64,000 bases of DNA. It comes from Medicago truncatula (Eukaryota > Streptophyta > Magnoliopsida > Fabales > Fabaceae). Positions 36,161 to 47,677 of the stretch are shown here, piece after piece. Position numbers and translations under genes: made by a program. The DNA lies in contig NC_053043.1 in NCBI RefSeq assembly GCF_003473485.1, forward strand, positions 2,800,001 through 2,864,000, written 5' to 3'. Each line of letters opens with the position of its first letter. Within the stretch, counting starts at the first letter, position 1. The notes below the pieces were generated by a model. It searched no databases, was not told the DNA's origin, and was given only the letters and a program-made list of their open reading frames with translations.

Positions 36161-37175
36161 AATGAAACAAATAATCGGTGTATGTAAATGTAAGATTTTA
36201 ATTTAAGCATGTATCGGAATAATTCTGTGCTTCCAATATTTCTATCTAACTATAAATAGAGATATCATAAGAAAAGTATGTAACCGTTTGAAAATTTGGA
36301 ACTTAAATCTATATGAAATACATGTTGCAGCATATGGGATAACGGCTTAAACGGCTTAAGAGTCTCCTAAATCAATTTTTTTTTAGTAAAGGACATCTCA
36401 ACAGGAACTATTTGTAAGTTATGTGAAAAACTAAATGATCAAAGTAGAAAGAGGTTGTAACTCTCATACTACAACATGCCAAGCCATGTTGTTAATCTGA
36501 GATAGCGTTGCGTAGCACCGACCCTCTAAAATGCGGGTAGCACTTCTGTGACATAGAGTTGGGTGACATTGGCCAATCACAATGTCAAAATGCTTGTGTT
36601 TCTCTCTCTTTCAGAAGCATTGTGACATTGTGATTGGCCAATGTCACCCAACTCTGTCACACTAGCAGATAGCGGGATAGCCGCTATTGCAATGACTAAA
36701 AACCGGTGTACCGAGTAAACATAAATACTCAAAAATAGAAAAATACATAACATTAAAGAGACCATCCTACTTAATAACTAAAGAACCTAGAGTACAAAGC
36801 AATAAAACTTAAAAAAAGTAGAAAACAAAAATAGAACTGAACTAAAAGTATGAGGATTGACATAACAATTGTTTGTGAGCAATAACATAACATAATGAAG
36901 AACAGAACATCACCCTTAAACTGGTTCGAATTGACATTTATACTCTTAAAAAACAATTGTTTAAAAAAAATGGATTCGAGGAATTTTACCGTGAAACCCT
37001 AATAGTGGATAGGGGTCTGAAGACACAAATTCTCCACAACAACCACTATTGTTGGCGGTGGCTCGCAGGCCAAAAGTATCGCGTCATCAATCCGACCACC
37101 TCTATGCCATTCCACCATAGCACCGCTATAGCGCGCTAATGACAACATAAATGCCAAGAAGAAATATTTTGTAAC
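36161..37175. other. intergenic, with a strong hairpin
   Basis: Spacer between the converging ENT copy A and C2 genes. No coding region is supported. It contains the hairpin at 36548-36660. Confidence 0.6.
36548..36660. mobile_element. short near-perfect hairpin, probable MITE
   Basis: Arms of about 48 bp: GTGACATAGAGTTGGGTGAC, then ATTGGCCAATCACAATGTCA, mirrored by TGACATTGTGATTGGCCAAT, GTCACCCAACTCTGTCAC. Loop of about 15-18 bp (TGTTTCTCTCTCTTTCAG). A transcript would fold into a miRNA-precursor-like stem. Confidence 0.8.
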
Positions 37176-37670
37176 CTAAAGAGCCTTTGAACCAGGAATG
37201 TCAATCCAATGCAATTGAATCTCCACTTCCCCACATTCAACATTTCTTAATCTAAGAACCAACTTTTGGACAACTTTACCATTTTTCAAAACAATGTGAC
37301 TCTCTCCTGCTAAACAATTTTGTCTGCTAGGTTGCACCCTTGTAATTATAGTATCATTTGGGAGACCTTGCAACCGCATCTTTACTGCTTCCACAAATGG
37401 ACTGATGTCAAACTCAGCATCCCCCATTTTGTCATCCATGCTAAATCTGTCCTTATCGTACACATGTAGATGAATTGGAGTATGAGGATCTGAAATGGTT
37501 AATGTCAAGTCGTCATTCCACTTAGGATTTAGATTCTTCTTCACTACCCTAGTTTTCAGCTTCTGTTTTCCCATTTTGATGATAACATAAGGATCACTGC
37601 TAATTACATCCCTGATAGCAAGATTGACTCCTCTTTCAACATGAATTCCGAGCAGACCCAACAAATTCAT
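37176..37670 (-). CDS. CAR-like: C2-domain ABA-related (CAR) protein
   Basis: Single-exon frame of 164 aa: MNLLGLLGIHVERGVNLAIR, then SSDPYVIIKMGKQKLKTRVV, LNPKWNDDLTLTI, LHVYDKDRFSMDDKMGDAEF, and the CAR-specific insertion FVEAVKMRLQGLPNDTIITR and PSRQNCLAGESHIVLKNGKV, ending WIDIPGSKAL. The calcium-loop aspartates (D in RDV, SSDPY, YDKDRFSMDDKMGD) are in place. CAR proteins bind phospholipids in a Ca2+-dependent way and bring PYR/PYL abscisic-acid receptors to the plasma membrane. The length is the usual one (about 165-185 aa). Many CAR genes have introns; this one is read without any. Confidence 0.93.
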   Translation of the reverse strand: MNLLGLLGIHVERGVNLAIRDVISSDPYVIIKMGKQKLKTRVVKKNLNPKWNDDLTLTISDPHTPIHLHVYDKDRFSMDDKMGDAEFDISPFVEAVKMRLQGLPNDTIITRVQPSRQNCLAGESHIVLKNGKVVQKLVLRLRNVECGEVEIQLHWIDIPGSKAL

Positions 37671-38789
37671 TGTTCTGAATAGAAAACGTAGTGAAAAAGG
37701 GGATCAATGTGAGAGGCAAAAGACACTCAAATTGGTATAAGCTTGAGATGGAGGCTAGGTTAAAGTGAAGTAAGGGAGTTTGGTGTTTGGATTATCATTC
37801 TCATGATCCAAACCCGCCTTATATTCAAGTTTGGGTTCAATCCAAACCAATCGTTACATTACAAATCCAAAGTGGTTTGATTTGGGTAGCCGATTTATAG
37901 TTTCAAATTTGTGAACCCGCAACTCGACCTGTACAATAAAAATACAAGTTTTGACCTAAACCGATAAAATTTGGTTGGGTCGAGTAGCAGGTTTGGCCAA
38001 AACCGACTCAACCCAAACAATGAACACACTTAAAGTGCAACATTTGATAATGAGTATTTGCATAAACTTTTTTTTTGTTTTTTATGTTAATTCTTCGGTT
38101 TTTAAGGGAATGGACCGTGATAATTTGAAATTCGATTTTGAGGTAAATATGGTCTGACCAAAAATTGTTCCTACCAGAAATCAAACTCTCCAAATTCATT
38201 ATTTGGTGGAGCTCATTAACTACTTGATCTCAATCACTTGATCATTTTTTCTAATAAGTTAAATTAGTCCACTAAAATTGACACCAGCGAAAATCGAACC
38301 TCAGACTTTGACAGACTCAATTACTTGTATTATATTTACATAAAATCTTACGAGAAAATGTGTTAAATTTATTATCTAAAAAGGGTAACATAAACAATGA
38401 CTGTATACTATGACCAAAAAAATAAAGGAATTCATTTTCCCACCCTATTTTATTCTCGTGCAATCTATTCACATTCTAAAATCTGAAATGTTTAACGTAT
38501 TTTGGATGATTTTAAATGGTGTTTATATTGTTCAAATTATATAATACAAACTGCCTAGAGCGCACAAGAAATTTATAGAAAGAAAAAAGAAGGTGCCAAA
38601 ATGCACCGAAATCTCTTTTTAGGATTATAATCAAATAAGAATAAAAAAACGGATTATTTACGGATAGAACCAACCCATAAACAATGAATATATATTGATG
38701 ACTTGTCTTGAGACCAACTCAGTTTTATCTTTGTATTATCTCGTGAAGACGTATCTTATCCAATTTAATCGAATCAAAAATTGGATTTG
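37671..38789. other. C2 gene upstream region and intergenic DNA
   Basis: Presumed promoter of the minus-strand C2 gene followed by AT-rich DNA. No coding region is supported. Confidence 0.55.
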
Positions 38790-39560
38790 GGTCTAAACTT
38801 TGACTTCTGCTCTTTACCCAACATTTTTTGCTCATTATCAACTTAAAATACCAAAATACCCCTTTATAAGTTAAGTCACGCTAATTTTAAATTTGCGCAA
38901 TTTAACTCACGCAGCGGGACTTAACTCACGTCGTGTGACTTAAGTCACGCTGAAAAAATCACGTTGGTTTTAGCTTGCATTTTGTCATGTTGTTTTAATA
39001 TCATACAAAAGTTGTGGCACTTTAATTTTTGTCAGAAAACAATTGCTATGCTTTGGCACTTATCATCACATTTTTATAATTCCCCTTGGTAATAAACCCT
39101 TGGCAACACAATTGAACTGGTTTAATATATAAATCGTAATAAAAATAATCAAGGGGAATTAATCAGCATAATATATGCAAGGTTCGAGGTTCAAACTTCA
39201 ATCACCACAAAAAAAAAAAAAAAAATCAGCACAATCAAATTGTTTTCATGAAGCCTTACAAACTTATGGGAAGAAGTGCCGAACGTAGCTAGGGGAATAG
39301 TAAAATGTGAAAAGATATGGACCAGCGATCTGACAAAAATTAAAGTGCCAATTGAAACAAAACATGACAAAATTCAAGCCAAAATCAACGTGAGTTAACT
39401 CACGTTGGGATTCAATGTGATTTTTTCAACGTGATTTAAATCACGCAGAAACATAAGTTGCGTAAGTTAACTTAAGCAGGGGCAGTTTTGGAATTTCACT
39501 CGGGAGCGAGAAATTTATTTTGGGTAAAGAGCTGAATTCCTAAACTTTTGGTCCGGTCTG
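38790..39560. mobile_element. long-TIR non-autonomous element
   Basis: The left arm (CTCTTTACCCAACA ... AAAAAATCACGTTGGTTTTA ... GGCACTTTAATTTTTGTCAG, to about 39030) is the imperfect complement of the right arm (about 39332-39530: CTGACAAAAATTAAAGTGCC ... ATTTTTTCAACGTGATTTAA ... TTGGGTAAAGAG). Both arms carry many AACTCACG/AAGTCACGC words. About 300 bp of AT-rich DNA lies between. No transposase seen; ends and target duplication unresolved. Confidence 0.75.
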
Positions 39561-39659
39561 ATGTTTAGACCGGCTAAAAGACACACCACTCAATCTAACT
39601 CATTCATTGTAAACACTAATATAACCAAGTGAATTTGAAATGCAAATCCAAACACGCTA

Positions 39660-39918
39660 CTCCCACCGTACCGCGATAAATGATCCATTTAAAAATGTGT
39701 AATTTTGACCTAACTTACTTTGACCATATTTTTCTACTAATATACAAATATAAATAATATCATGTAAGATGTCGTTAGATTTGTCCAGATGAGTATTTTC
39801 AAAATATCACATTTTTATAAAAAATTTCTAATATATTATTCAAGATATTTAAGCTCAAAATTATGCATTAACATGCGTAATAAGGTCAACTGTGTCAAGT
39901 ATTATGGGACGGAGAGAA
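39660..39918. mobile_element. Stowaway-like MITE
   Basis: Starts CTCCCACCGTACC and ends ATTATGGGACGGAGAGAA, with TA on both sides (39658-39659 and 39919-39920). About 260 bp; only the ends are clearly complementary. Confidence 0.75.
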
Positions 39919-39920
39919 TA

Positions 39921-41791
39921 CTATAAAAAAACGAGGTGTGGAAGTTTGAAAGACTTGTTTCAACACATGTAAAAGAGGAAACAAAATTGGAAAGTATATA
40001 AGAAAGAAAGGTCCATTCAAAAAAAATATAAGAAAAAAAGGTAATGGATCCATTAAATAAAAAATATTCCACGTGATGGAATATTTATTTATAAAAGGAA
40101 AATTGATTATTAGTTTTTTACAAGAAGGAAAATTGATTTATTTAATAAGTGTATTATTGAGAATCAAATCACAATTGATTTGGTATAAATATTGGGATTT
40201 TGTTTTTGACAAATAATATTGGGATTTTGGAAGTGAATAATTTATTAAGATAAAGATCGTCTACGTTATGTTTTCAACCAATTCTCTCTTTGCAAGGAAA
40301 CACATGAGCACTTAGAAGGTGGACTAAAATCTGCTCAGTTACAAGAAAACAAAAGCTGGTTAGTATTCTTTGCTACATAATTATTATCAATCTAAGGGTT
40401 GCTTAATATACGTTTTTGTACGTGGTTAATATAATTGTTACTTTTCACATAATATTTTTTTTCTTTTATTTTGTCTATAACATGAAAAATCTCCACTTTC
40501 TTCAAACAACCTTTGCCAAACTCTGATTCTATGTTGTAGCGTTCTGGTTATATTTATATTTCGTTAATTAATTGAATTGTTTTAGGGCTGAATGAATAGG
40601 CTTCTTCAGAAAAAAGTTGTTGAATTTTGGCTTCTTTAGGAAAAAAACAAGTTGTTGCATCTTATTTTTATCAAGAAAACAAATACATCATTGGGTAGGT
40701 AACAAATTATTTAATCGGTCAACTCACCCCATTTTATGTAACATTTAATTTAAGTATATAATAAATAAATAAATAAATAAAAACAAAAGCAAAATGATTG
40801 AGCCGCCAATGTGAATGGAAACAGAAGAAAATGCACGTATGTCAGTCAGGGTTATGATAACAAAGATGTTACGTTATTTTATTATTGATTGATAGATAAT
40901 GATAGGAAGATGTATATTCCAGAAACCAGATCTGTTGCCTCACTATGTTGTTAGTATTTTACCAGAAGTAGCAATAAAATACATACATATACTACATACA
41001 TAACCGACATCATCAACAATACTATAAAATAAACACTCATTTTCATATGAAACGACATCAAATGATTAATTCTTCAAACCAGACTTGCCTTTCATTCTCT
41101 CTAACTCTATTTAGGTGAATATATCAATACTTCTCTTCTACCCTTTATTTGTTTCCATTGTTCTTCTATATTCTTGGTATCATACTATGATTCTTATTTC
41201 ATTTTGCAAATCTTACTAGTATTTTCTTGATCTTATTCATTTTTTGTATTTTATTTTTATTAAAAAAATAAGTCTTGATACTTCTTTAGTGAATGTTATG
41301 TAAAGTCTGCTCTAACCCTAGTGAGCTCCGAAATCCAACTCATCTAAACTTCTTTATTTAATATTAAAAAAGTCAATGATGTGGTTTTTGATCAACAAAC
41401 GGGGTTTGTCCAAATCCTTGTGGACATATTTGGCTGACTTAGGGGTCATGAAAATTAAATGTGGATGTAATTTTTCTCCCTAAGAGAGGCGGCAACCATA
41501 TAATTAGAGGATTGATGCATTTTTTTTTACCATATTATGTAACCAAATGAAGTTGTAGTGAGGTGTAGAGCAGAGAGTAGCTCTGCTTCAAGTGTAAGCT
41601 ATGAGCTTCTTGTAACAATGTATACATCTTTGTGTGAGATATTTTGGATGTATTTGAGGTTTGGATTTTGACTGCAAAAATCTGAACTCTTTAGTTCTTT
41701 TTTTTCTCTTGAAAAAACTCTAGTGAAATTTGTCTGTTGCATTATCCAGCTTGAATTTGGCTATAAACTGAACAACTGGGGTGGAGTGGTC
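39921..41791. other. intergenic and ENT copy B upstream region
   Basis: AT-rich DNA with no supported coding region. The part near 40900-41790 is likely promoter and 5' UTR of ENT copy B, perhaps with a 5' UTR intron. Confidence 0.5.
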
Positions 41792-44174
41792 ATGGACACT
41801 ATAATAACTACTAGCAATGGCACTGGAGAACCAAGAAAGCCAGGGGTAAGGGCTCCATCTTTTTTTTCTTTCCGATGAAAACAAAACAGCTTACTATAGT
41901 ATAGTATATGATGTAAATATTTCCGACAAAGAGCTTAACGTATCGATCTTCCATTTATTGTGATTTGAATTTGAATGTATTAACTAATGCAAACAGGGAA
42001 AATACAAAGCAATGGCGGTCTGTTTTTTTCTCGGACTAGGTTCCCTTGTTGCATGGAACAGCATGTTGACCATAGGAGATTACTATTACAATTTGTTCCC
42101 GGTAAGTAACTAGCGTCTCAGCTTAACATGGTTGTACCAAATTTTTCTTAAGAACAATAGTTAAATGCTCGTCTTACAAAGAATGTCAACTGGAAAGTTT
42201 CTGTTTCTGATTAAATTATTTGAGACTTCATGAAATATGAGATGAATTATTGATTATATGCTTTGTTTCACTCTGAAGAAATATCATCCTTCAAGGGTAC
42301 TTACATTGGTTTATCAACCAGTTGCAATTGGAACAATAGTAATACTCACATACTATGAGTCAAAGATCAATACTAGACTGCGAAATTTGGCTGGATTCAC
42401 ACTTTTCTTTGCTGCCACTTTCTTGGTTCTTATTGTAAGCAAATCATTTTCCAATCCTATAATCTAATTTGCAGTATCTGATTTTTATGCATATAACCGA
42501 TTTCCCTTAGCTTATTAAGTAGCTTTCGCAATCTTTTTGTGTTGTGACAGTTGGATTTAGCAACATCAGGGCGAGGTGGAATTGGACCTTACATTGGTAT
42601 ATGCGTGCTAGTTGCTTGTTTTGGAATTGCCGATGCACACATTGAAGGTGGCATGGTTGGTGATTTGTATTTTATGTGCCCGGAGTTTGTGCAGGTTGAT
42701 CTTCCACACAACTACTTTTTTCCTTTTTAAACTTTGAAGTTACTTTTTAAAATTACATAGTCTCTTTTTTGTTTGATTAAAACTTATACATAATGCATAA
42801 TAATATTGTTAACATTTTGCAGTCTTACCTTGCTGGTTTGTCAGCATCAGGTGCTTTAATTTCATTACTCAGAATGCTGACCAAGTTTGCTTTCGAAAAA
42901 TCTCACAATGGACTTCGCAAGGGAGCACGTATGTTATTCTTATTGTATAATCCTCTCACGCATTCACTTGATCAATCGATTTTGTTAATCCTTTTAAGTC
43001 ACTGCTATTAGTTAGTACATTGGTTTCTAGTGCTCTAGAAGTTGGTATTAATTTGGTATTTTTTCTGCAGTACTATTCTTTGCGATCTCTGCATTCATCG
43101 AGTTTCTTTGTATTTTTCTATATGCAATCTACTTCACCAAATTGCCCATAGTGAAATACTACCGTTCGAAAGCAGCCTCAGAGGGATCGAAAACTGTTGC
43201 AGCTGACCTAGCTGCTGCTGGCATCCAAACAAAGACTATTAATGATCAAGTAACATAACTATGCTAAAATAATAGTGCATTAATCTTGCAGAATTAGTTT
43301 TTCGATTATGTCCTGAAAGGTTTTGAAACTTTTGTAGGCCGAATATGATAACAAACAAATGGAGCGGCTAAGCACCAAACAATTGTTTCTTGATAACATC
43401 GATTATGCAGCTGATTTAGTTCTGATATACGTAGTAACACTATCGATCTTCCCTGGATTTTTGTATGAAAATACCGGAACACATCAATTAGGCACATGGT
43501 ATGTACCTATTTTGTTTTGTCATTTTATCCTTTATACGACAGTGAAATTGATTTTGATACCAAGTTTTTATGTTGGCAACGGTGATCTTTGTAGGTATCC
43601 AATTGTTTTGATTGCTATGTATAATGTGGTGGATTTCATAGCAAGATATATTCCACTTGTTCCATGGTTGAAGTTGGAATCAAGGAAGGGTCTAATGATA
43701 GCAACTCTTTCTAGATTCTTGTTGGTTCCAGCATTCTACTTTACTGCAAAATATGGTGACCAAGGATGGATGATCTTTCTCACCTCATTCTTGGGACTCA
43801 CCAATGGATACCTCACTGTGTGTGTTATGACAGTGGCACCAAGAGGTTACAAGGCAAGTTTATACTTTCCACAACTCATAAAATGTTGATATAAACCTAT
43901 GAAACACGAAAGCAGACACTATCACCGAATATGACACTATCACTAGAAATAGACACCGATAATAATTTTTTTTTTTTTTTTGAAGTGATTGAATTTAACG
44001 ATATGTGTGAATGTTGCATTGGTTCTAAGTTCTGTACTAATTTCGGAGTTTGTATTGTTGCAGGGTCCTGAGCAGAATGCTTTGGGAAATGTTCTTGTCC
44101 TTTGTCTTTTGACGGGTATATTTACTGGGGCTGTTCTTGACTGGTTGTGGATCATAGGCAAAGATTCATTCTAA
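41792..44174 (+). CDS. equilibrative nucleoside transporter, ENT3/ENT7-like (nine exons), copy B
   Basis: Exons 41792-41845, 41997-42101, 42279-42434, 42551-42694, 42823-42928, 43071-43249, 43338-43498, 43595-43853 and 44064-44174 join in frame to 424 aa. Exon phases equal those of copy A. Signatures: FFLGLGSLVAWNSMLTIGDY, KYHPSRVLTLVYQP, LDLATSGRGGIGPYIGICV, LYAIYFTKLPIVKYYRSKAA, KYGDQGWMIFLTSFLGLTNG and GAVLDWLWIIG. The intron after exon 8 starts with GC (AAG|GCAAGT) rather than GT; the strong consensus around it supports a real GC-AG intron. Family role: plasma-membrane nucleoside uptake. Clearly diverged from copy A, so an older duplicate. Confidence 0.92.
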
Positions 44175-45474
44175 ACATACACCAATATCCATTCTAAATT
44201 GTTCGATCATACAGGTCAGAGAAGAGAAACTGAAATGTTTAAAACTGGTTCAATTAGTGACCTTTGCGATTGAACAATTTTAAACATTTGTTCCCTACAC
44301 TTTTACTTGTATGAATGATTACAATCTCTAGAATTAATTAGTACAAACTTTTCCTGTAAAGATTTTTTATGGTATTAAACAAGGCTAGTTCTAATGTGTA
44401 CAAACCATGTAGATTGTGCAAGGTAAGCAACTATTTTCGTCCATATGATTGAACAGTTTCATAGATCAAAAGGTGATTCGTCTACACAAAATCTGAGCTC
44501 AAATACTTTGTAATTGTAGAATTCATTCATTGCTAAAAGACTTAAAATGGGGATTCGGTATCTTGAGGGATTCTTGTGTGAAATTGTGGCCTTTTCATTT
44601 TTAAATTTGTTTGTCCTTTATATTTCAACCACATACTCAATATCTTTCTTTATAATTTTATATCTCTTTTTCTCTCCACAACTGACAAAAATTAAAAGAA
44701 TTTCACTTAAAAGAACTCATTCTCTCTTGATGTGCAAGAATCATCGGATATATGTTCAATTTTTGTTACCTTTTTCTTCCAAATCCTTATCTCTCTCCTC
44801 TGTTTTCACTTTTCATGAGTACTAGTATTGTTTATTTTTCTCAGTTTTCGTTTTTCTCTCTTCATCCTCAACTTCAGGAGTAGTTTTATCTGCATAAATT
44901 GATTTTCCTATTTTTGCTACACATAGAATATTTATTTCCTATTTTTGCTACACATAGAATATTTATTGTTGTTCAAGTATTCTCCGTTTTATGCTACTAA
45001 TAATATTTTTTATCTTTCTTCAAGTTTCTCTCTCTTAAAGATCCTCAACCTTAAAATTACCTCCTTTGATTTCCCAAGTTTCTCTCTCTTCAAACTCTCC
45101 TTCAAAATTTACAAAGAACACTTATATAGCAGTCTTCAGCTGTCAAAATCGTGTTACGTTTTCCCAAATCATGACACGTTTGGTGCGTACGACCCAAGGT
45201 ACGACCAACCTTATCCTGAAAACTTACCCAGCAAGGTGAAAATCGTGTCACGTTTTCCCAAAATCGTGTCACGATTGGACACCCTGCAAAACCGCTCTTG
45301 ACATTGCAAAATCGTGACACGCTTCACAAATCGCAAATCGTGTCACGATTCAAAGTTTTCCCAACTTTGCAATTTGAAGACATAAACAACAACTTTGATG
45401 GGTCTTGTGCAGTAATTGATGAATCAGATTGCAAGATGGATATAAATCAACTAAAACTTTATGAAATTTGAATC

Positions 45475-45511
<37 letters not shown>
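44175..45511. other. intergenic, with small duplications and TCACG-rich words
   Basis: No supported coding region. A 32-bp unit (CCTATTTTTGCTACACATAG...) is duplicated near 44904-44967. From 45140 to 45355 the word ATCGTGTCACG or its variants recurs. A mixed AT/GT microsatellite lies at 45475-45514. Confidence 0.6.
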
Positions 45512-45514
<3 letters not shown>

Positions 45515-46264
45515 TGAAAATTGACTTAAAATTTGGATGTTGAAGTTATGGAAAAATCGTAGTACGATGGAAGACATCGTAGTACGATTTTGGATGGTTC
45601 AAGTTTGTGTAGGTACTGGAAAAATCGTAGTACGATGTTGTTGGATTAGGCATAGTACTGTACTGTTACCTGCTCCATCGTAGTACGGTGCTGCGAAATC
45701 CCGAACACTATTTAAGGCTTCATTCTTCAAGTTTTTGGGATTGGCTTTAAGAGAGAAACCTAAGAATACAAAGGAGGTAACTTTAGGGTTGAGTGTCTTT
45801 GTAGTGAGGTTCTCTTGAGGGTTGGGAAACATTGTAAACACCTTGGATAGTGAGAATTTCACCATTGGAAGGATAAAAAATATTCCTTTAGTGTTTTCTC
45901 TTAGGATTCATTGAGAAGGTGGGTGACATGAAAAATGGGCAAAAATTAGGTTGTGTTCTTTGTGAGCTCTTGTACTAATTTCTTGTAACTCATTTGTATC
46001 ACTTTCATTTTAGTGGATTGGAGATGTGCTCTCTCCCCCAGAGTAGGTCATATTGGACCGAACTGGGTCAACAATTTCTTGGTGTTTCTCTTCTCACTTT
46101 ATCTTTTGCTTGTGGTTTTGAGCTTTTCACTTTGATTCCTAGATTATATCTAGGTGTTGTTATTGTTGTTGTTGTTTGTGTTTACTTTGATAGTGGTTAC
46201 TACTTTCCTTTACTCCACACATCAAAGTATTATTGGTGTGAGTTTTGTGTCCGAACTCACAACA
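45512..46264 (+). mobile_element. LTR-like fossil (probable Ty1-copia solo LTR)
   Basis: Begins TGTTGAAAATTGAC and ends CGAACTCACAACA, so it has TG...CA ends with matching 5-bp terminal inverted repeats. It holds repeated ATCGTAGTACGAT words and an LTR-like end region. No primer site, internal coding region or second LTR was seen beside it, so it looks like a solo or partial LTR. Target duplication not resolved, so bounds are tentative. Confidence 0.45.
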
Positions 46265-47677
46265 ATATATTTTCTTGCATAAACAAGATTATGAATAGTA
46301 TCATTTGGTAGACTTGTTGTTGCATGCTGTTATTTTCTTACATAAACAATATATTTTCTTACATAAACAAGATTACGAAACAGTTGAACTAACGTTTGTC
46401 CCCAGCACGCTTTTCCTTTCAGATAGTCCAATTTGTTTATTAGCCTAAGCCAAAATTTTAGTTGCCAAACAAGTTACAATTATTGTCAAGTCAACACAAG
46501 GGAATGACCAAAACAAACAATCACTAAAATAATAATCGACATGGTGAAAAATAAGAATCTACCTTTTGGTCTAAGTTCGACATCTTTCATGTGCAATTGC
46601 GAAAAATAATCGTTTAAAGTTTGTAGAATCCAAATGAACGGTAAAACTTCGGATTCGAACATAAAACTTTGATTAAGTTATAAAAGACTCTCATGTCATT
46701 TCATTTAAGCGTGTTTTTGGATAATAAGAATATATTTTACTTTAATTAATCCATTTTATTAAAAAAAATCACATAATTTCAATTCCTAAAAAAGTATATT
46801 TTTTAAAATAGTCAAGTAAGAATAGTCCATCTTTAAATTTTAATAAGCTAAAATTATTTCAAAGTTATTTATAACATGCACACGTTGTTGTATGGTCGAT
46901 GGTGTGCAGCATATAAATATAGCCATATTTTGATTCCCTTATTTTTGGATAAGTACGTTTTTAAGTTATTACTAAATAACTATGCAATTTTCATTGGATA
47001 ACGTTTGTAGAAACAATTAACAATGTCATTTTTATTCTCGTGCAGCCTTTATATGGTAGAGTTCATGCTATTTTTTATTTTTAATGGAGTAGAGTTCATG
47101 TTAATGATGCACGTAAAGTTAGGGAACGTTTAAAGAATATGCTTAAGTTGATAGTTTCCGAAGAAAACCTCTCTGGCCATTTTCCATTATTCCGGCATAT
47201 CAAAAATGTTGAGTAGAATTCTGAATCTTTATTGCTTTTCTTTCACTCCAACTACATAAATTAAATTTGAACTTCCGTGAAGCATGTTCCATTGCTTCCA
47301 TAATAAGTACTAGGTCACCCCTCTATTGATCAACATTTCTTCATAACATTCCTTAATTTCATTCAAGTTCGAAGGTTTATGTTTCTGGTACCAACCTTAT
47401 AGGTCTACATTGTTTTCATTTTCAAAATTTGTTGTCAAAATTGGTATGTATTTTACCTTCTTTATTTATGTTTTTGGTGGAAAAAATTACATCAAAACCT
47501 TAGTTGCACAAAATCTTTTCTTATTCTTATGTAATATAAGAAATTAATTGAGATAGTCTTTTAATGTTAGCTTTTATTTCCACAAATTAATTAGTGAGCT
47601 GATTTTCTAATAATCCCTATCACTTTTCCAACTTTTGAGTGGTTAATTGCAAGAAAAAGAATATATATTAATTAGGA
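46265..47677. other. intergenic, no gene seen
   Basis: No supported coding region. A short direct repeat (AATATATTTTCTT(G/A)CATAAA CAAGATTA) occurs near 46265 and 46345. The last part is upstream of the RNase H ORF. Confidence 0.55.

Noticed and set aside
44945-45301. 118-codon plus-strand frame
   Set aside because: Composed of CT-rich sequence and the repeated TCACG words near the LTR-like fossil; no protein similarity recognised.
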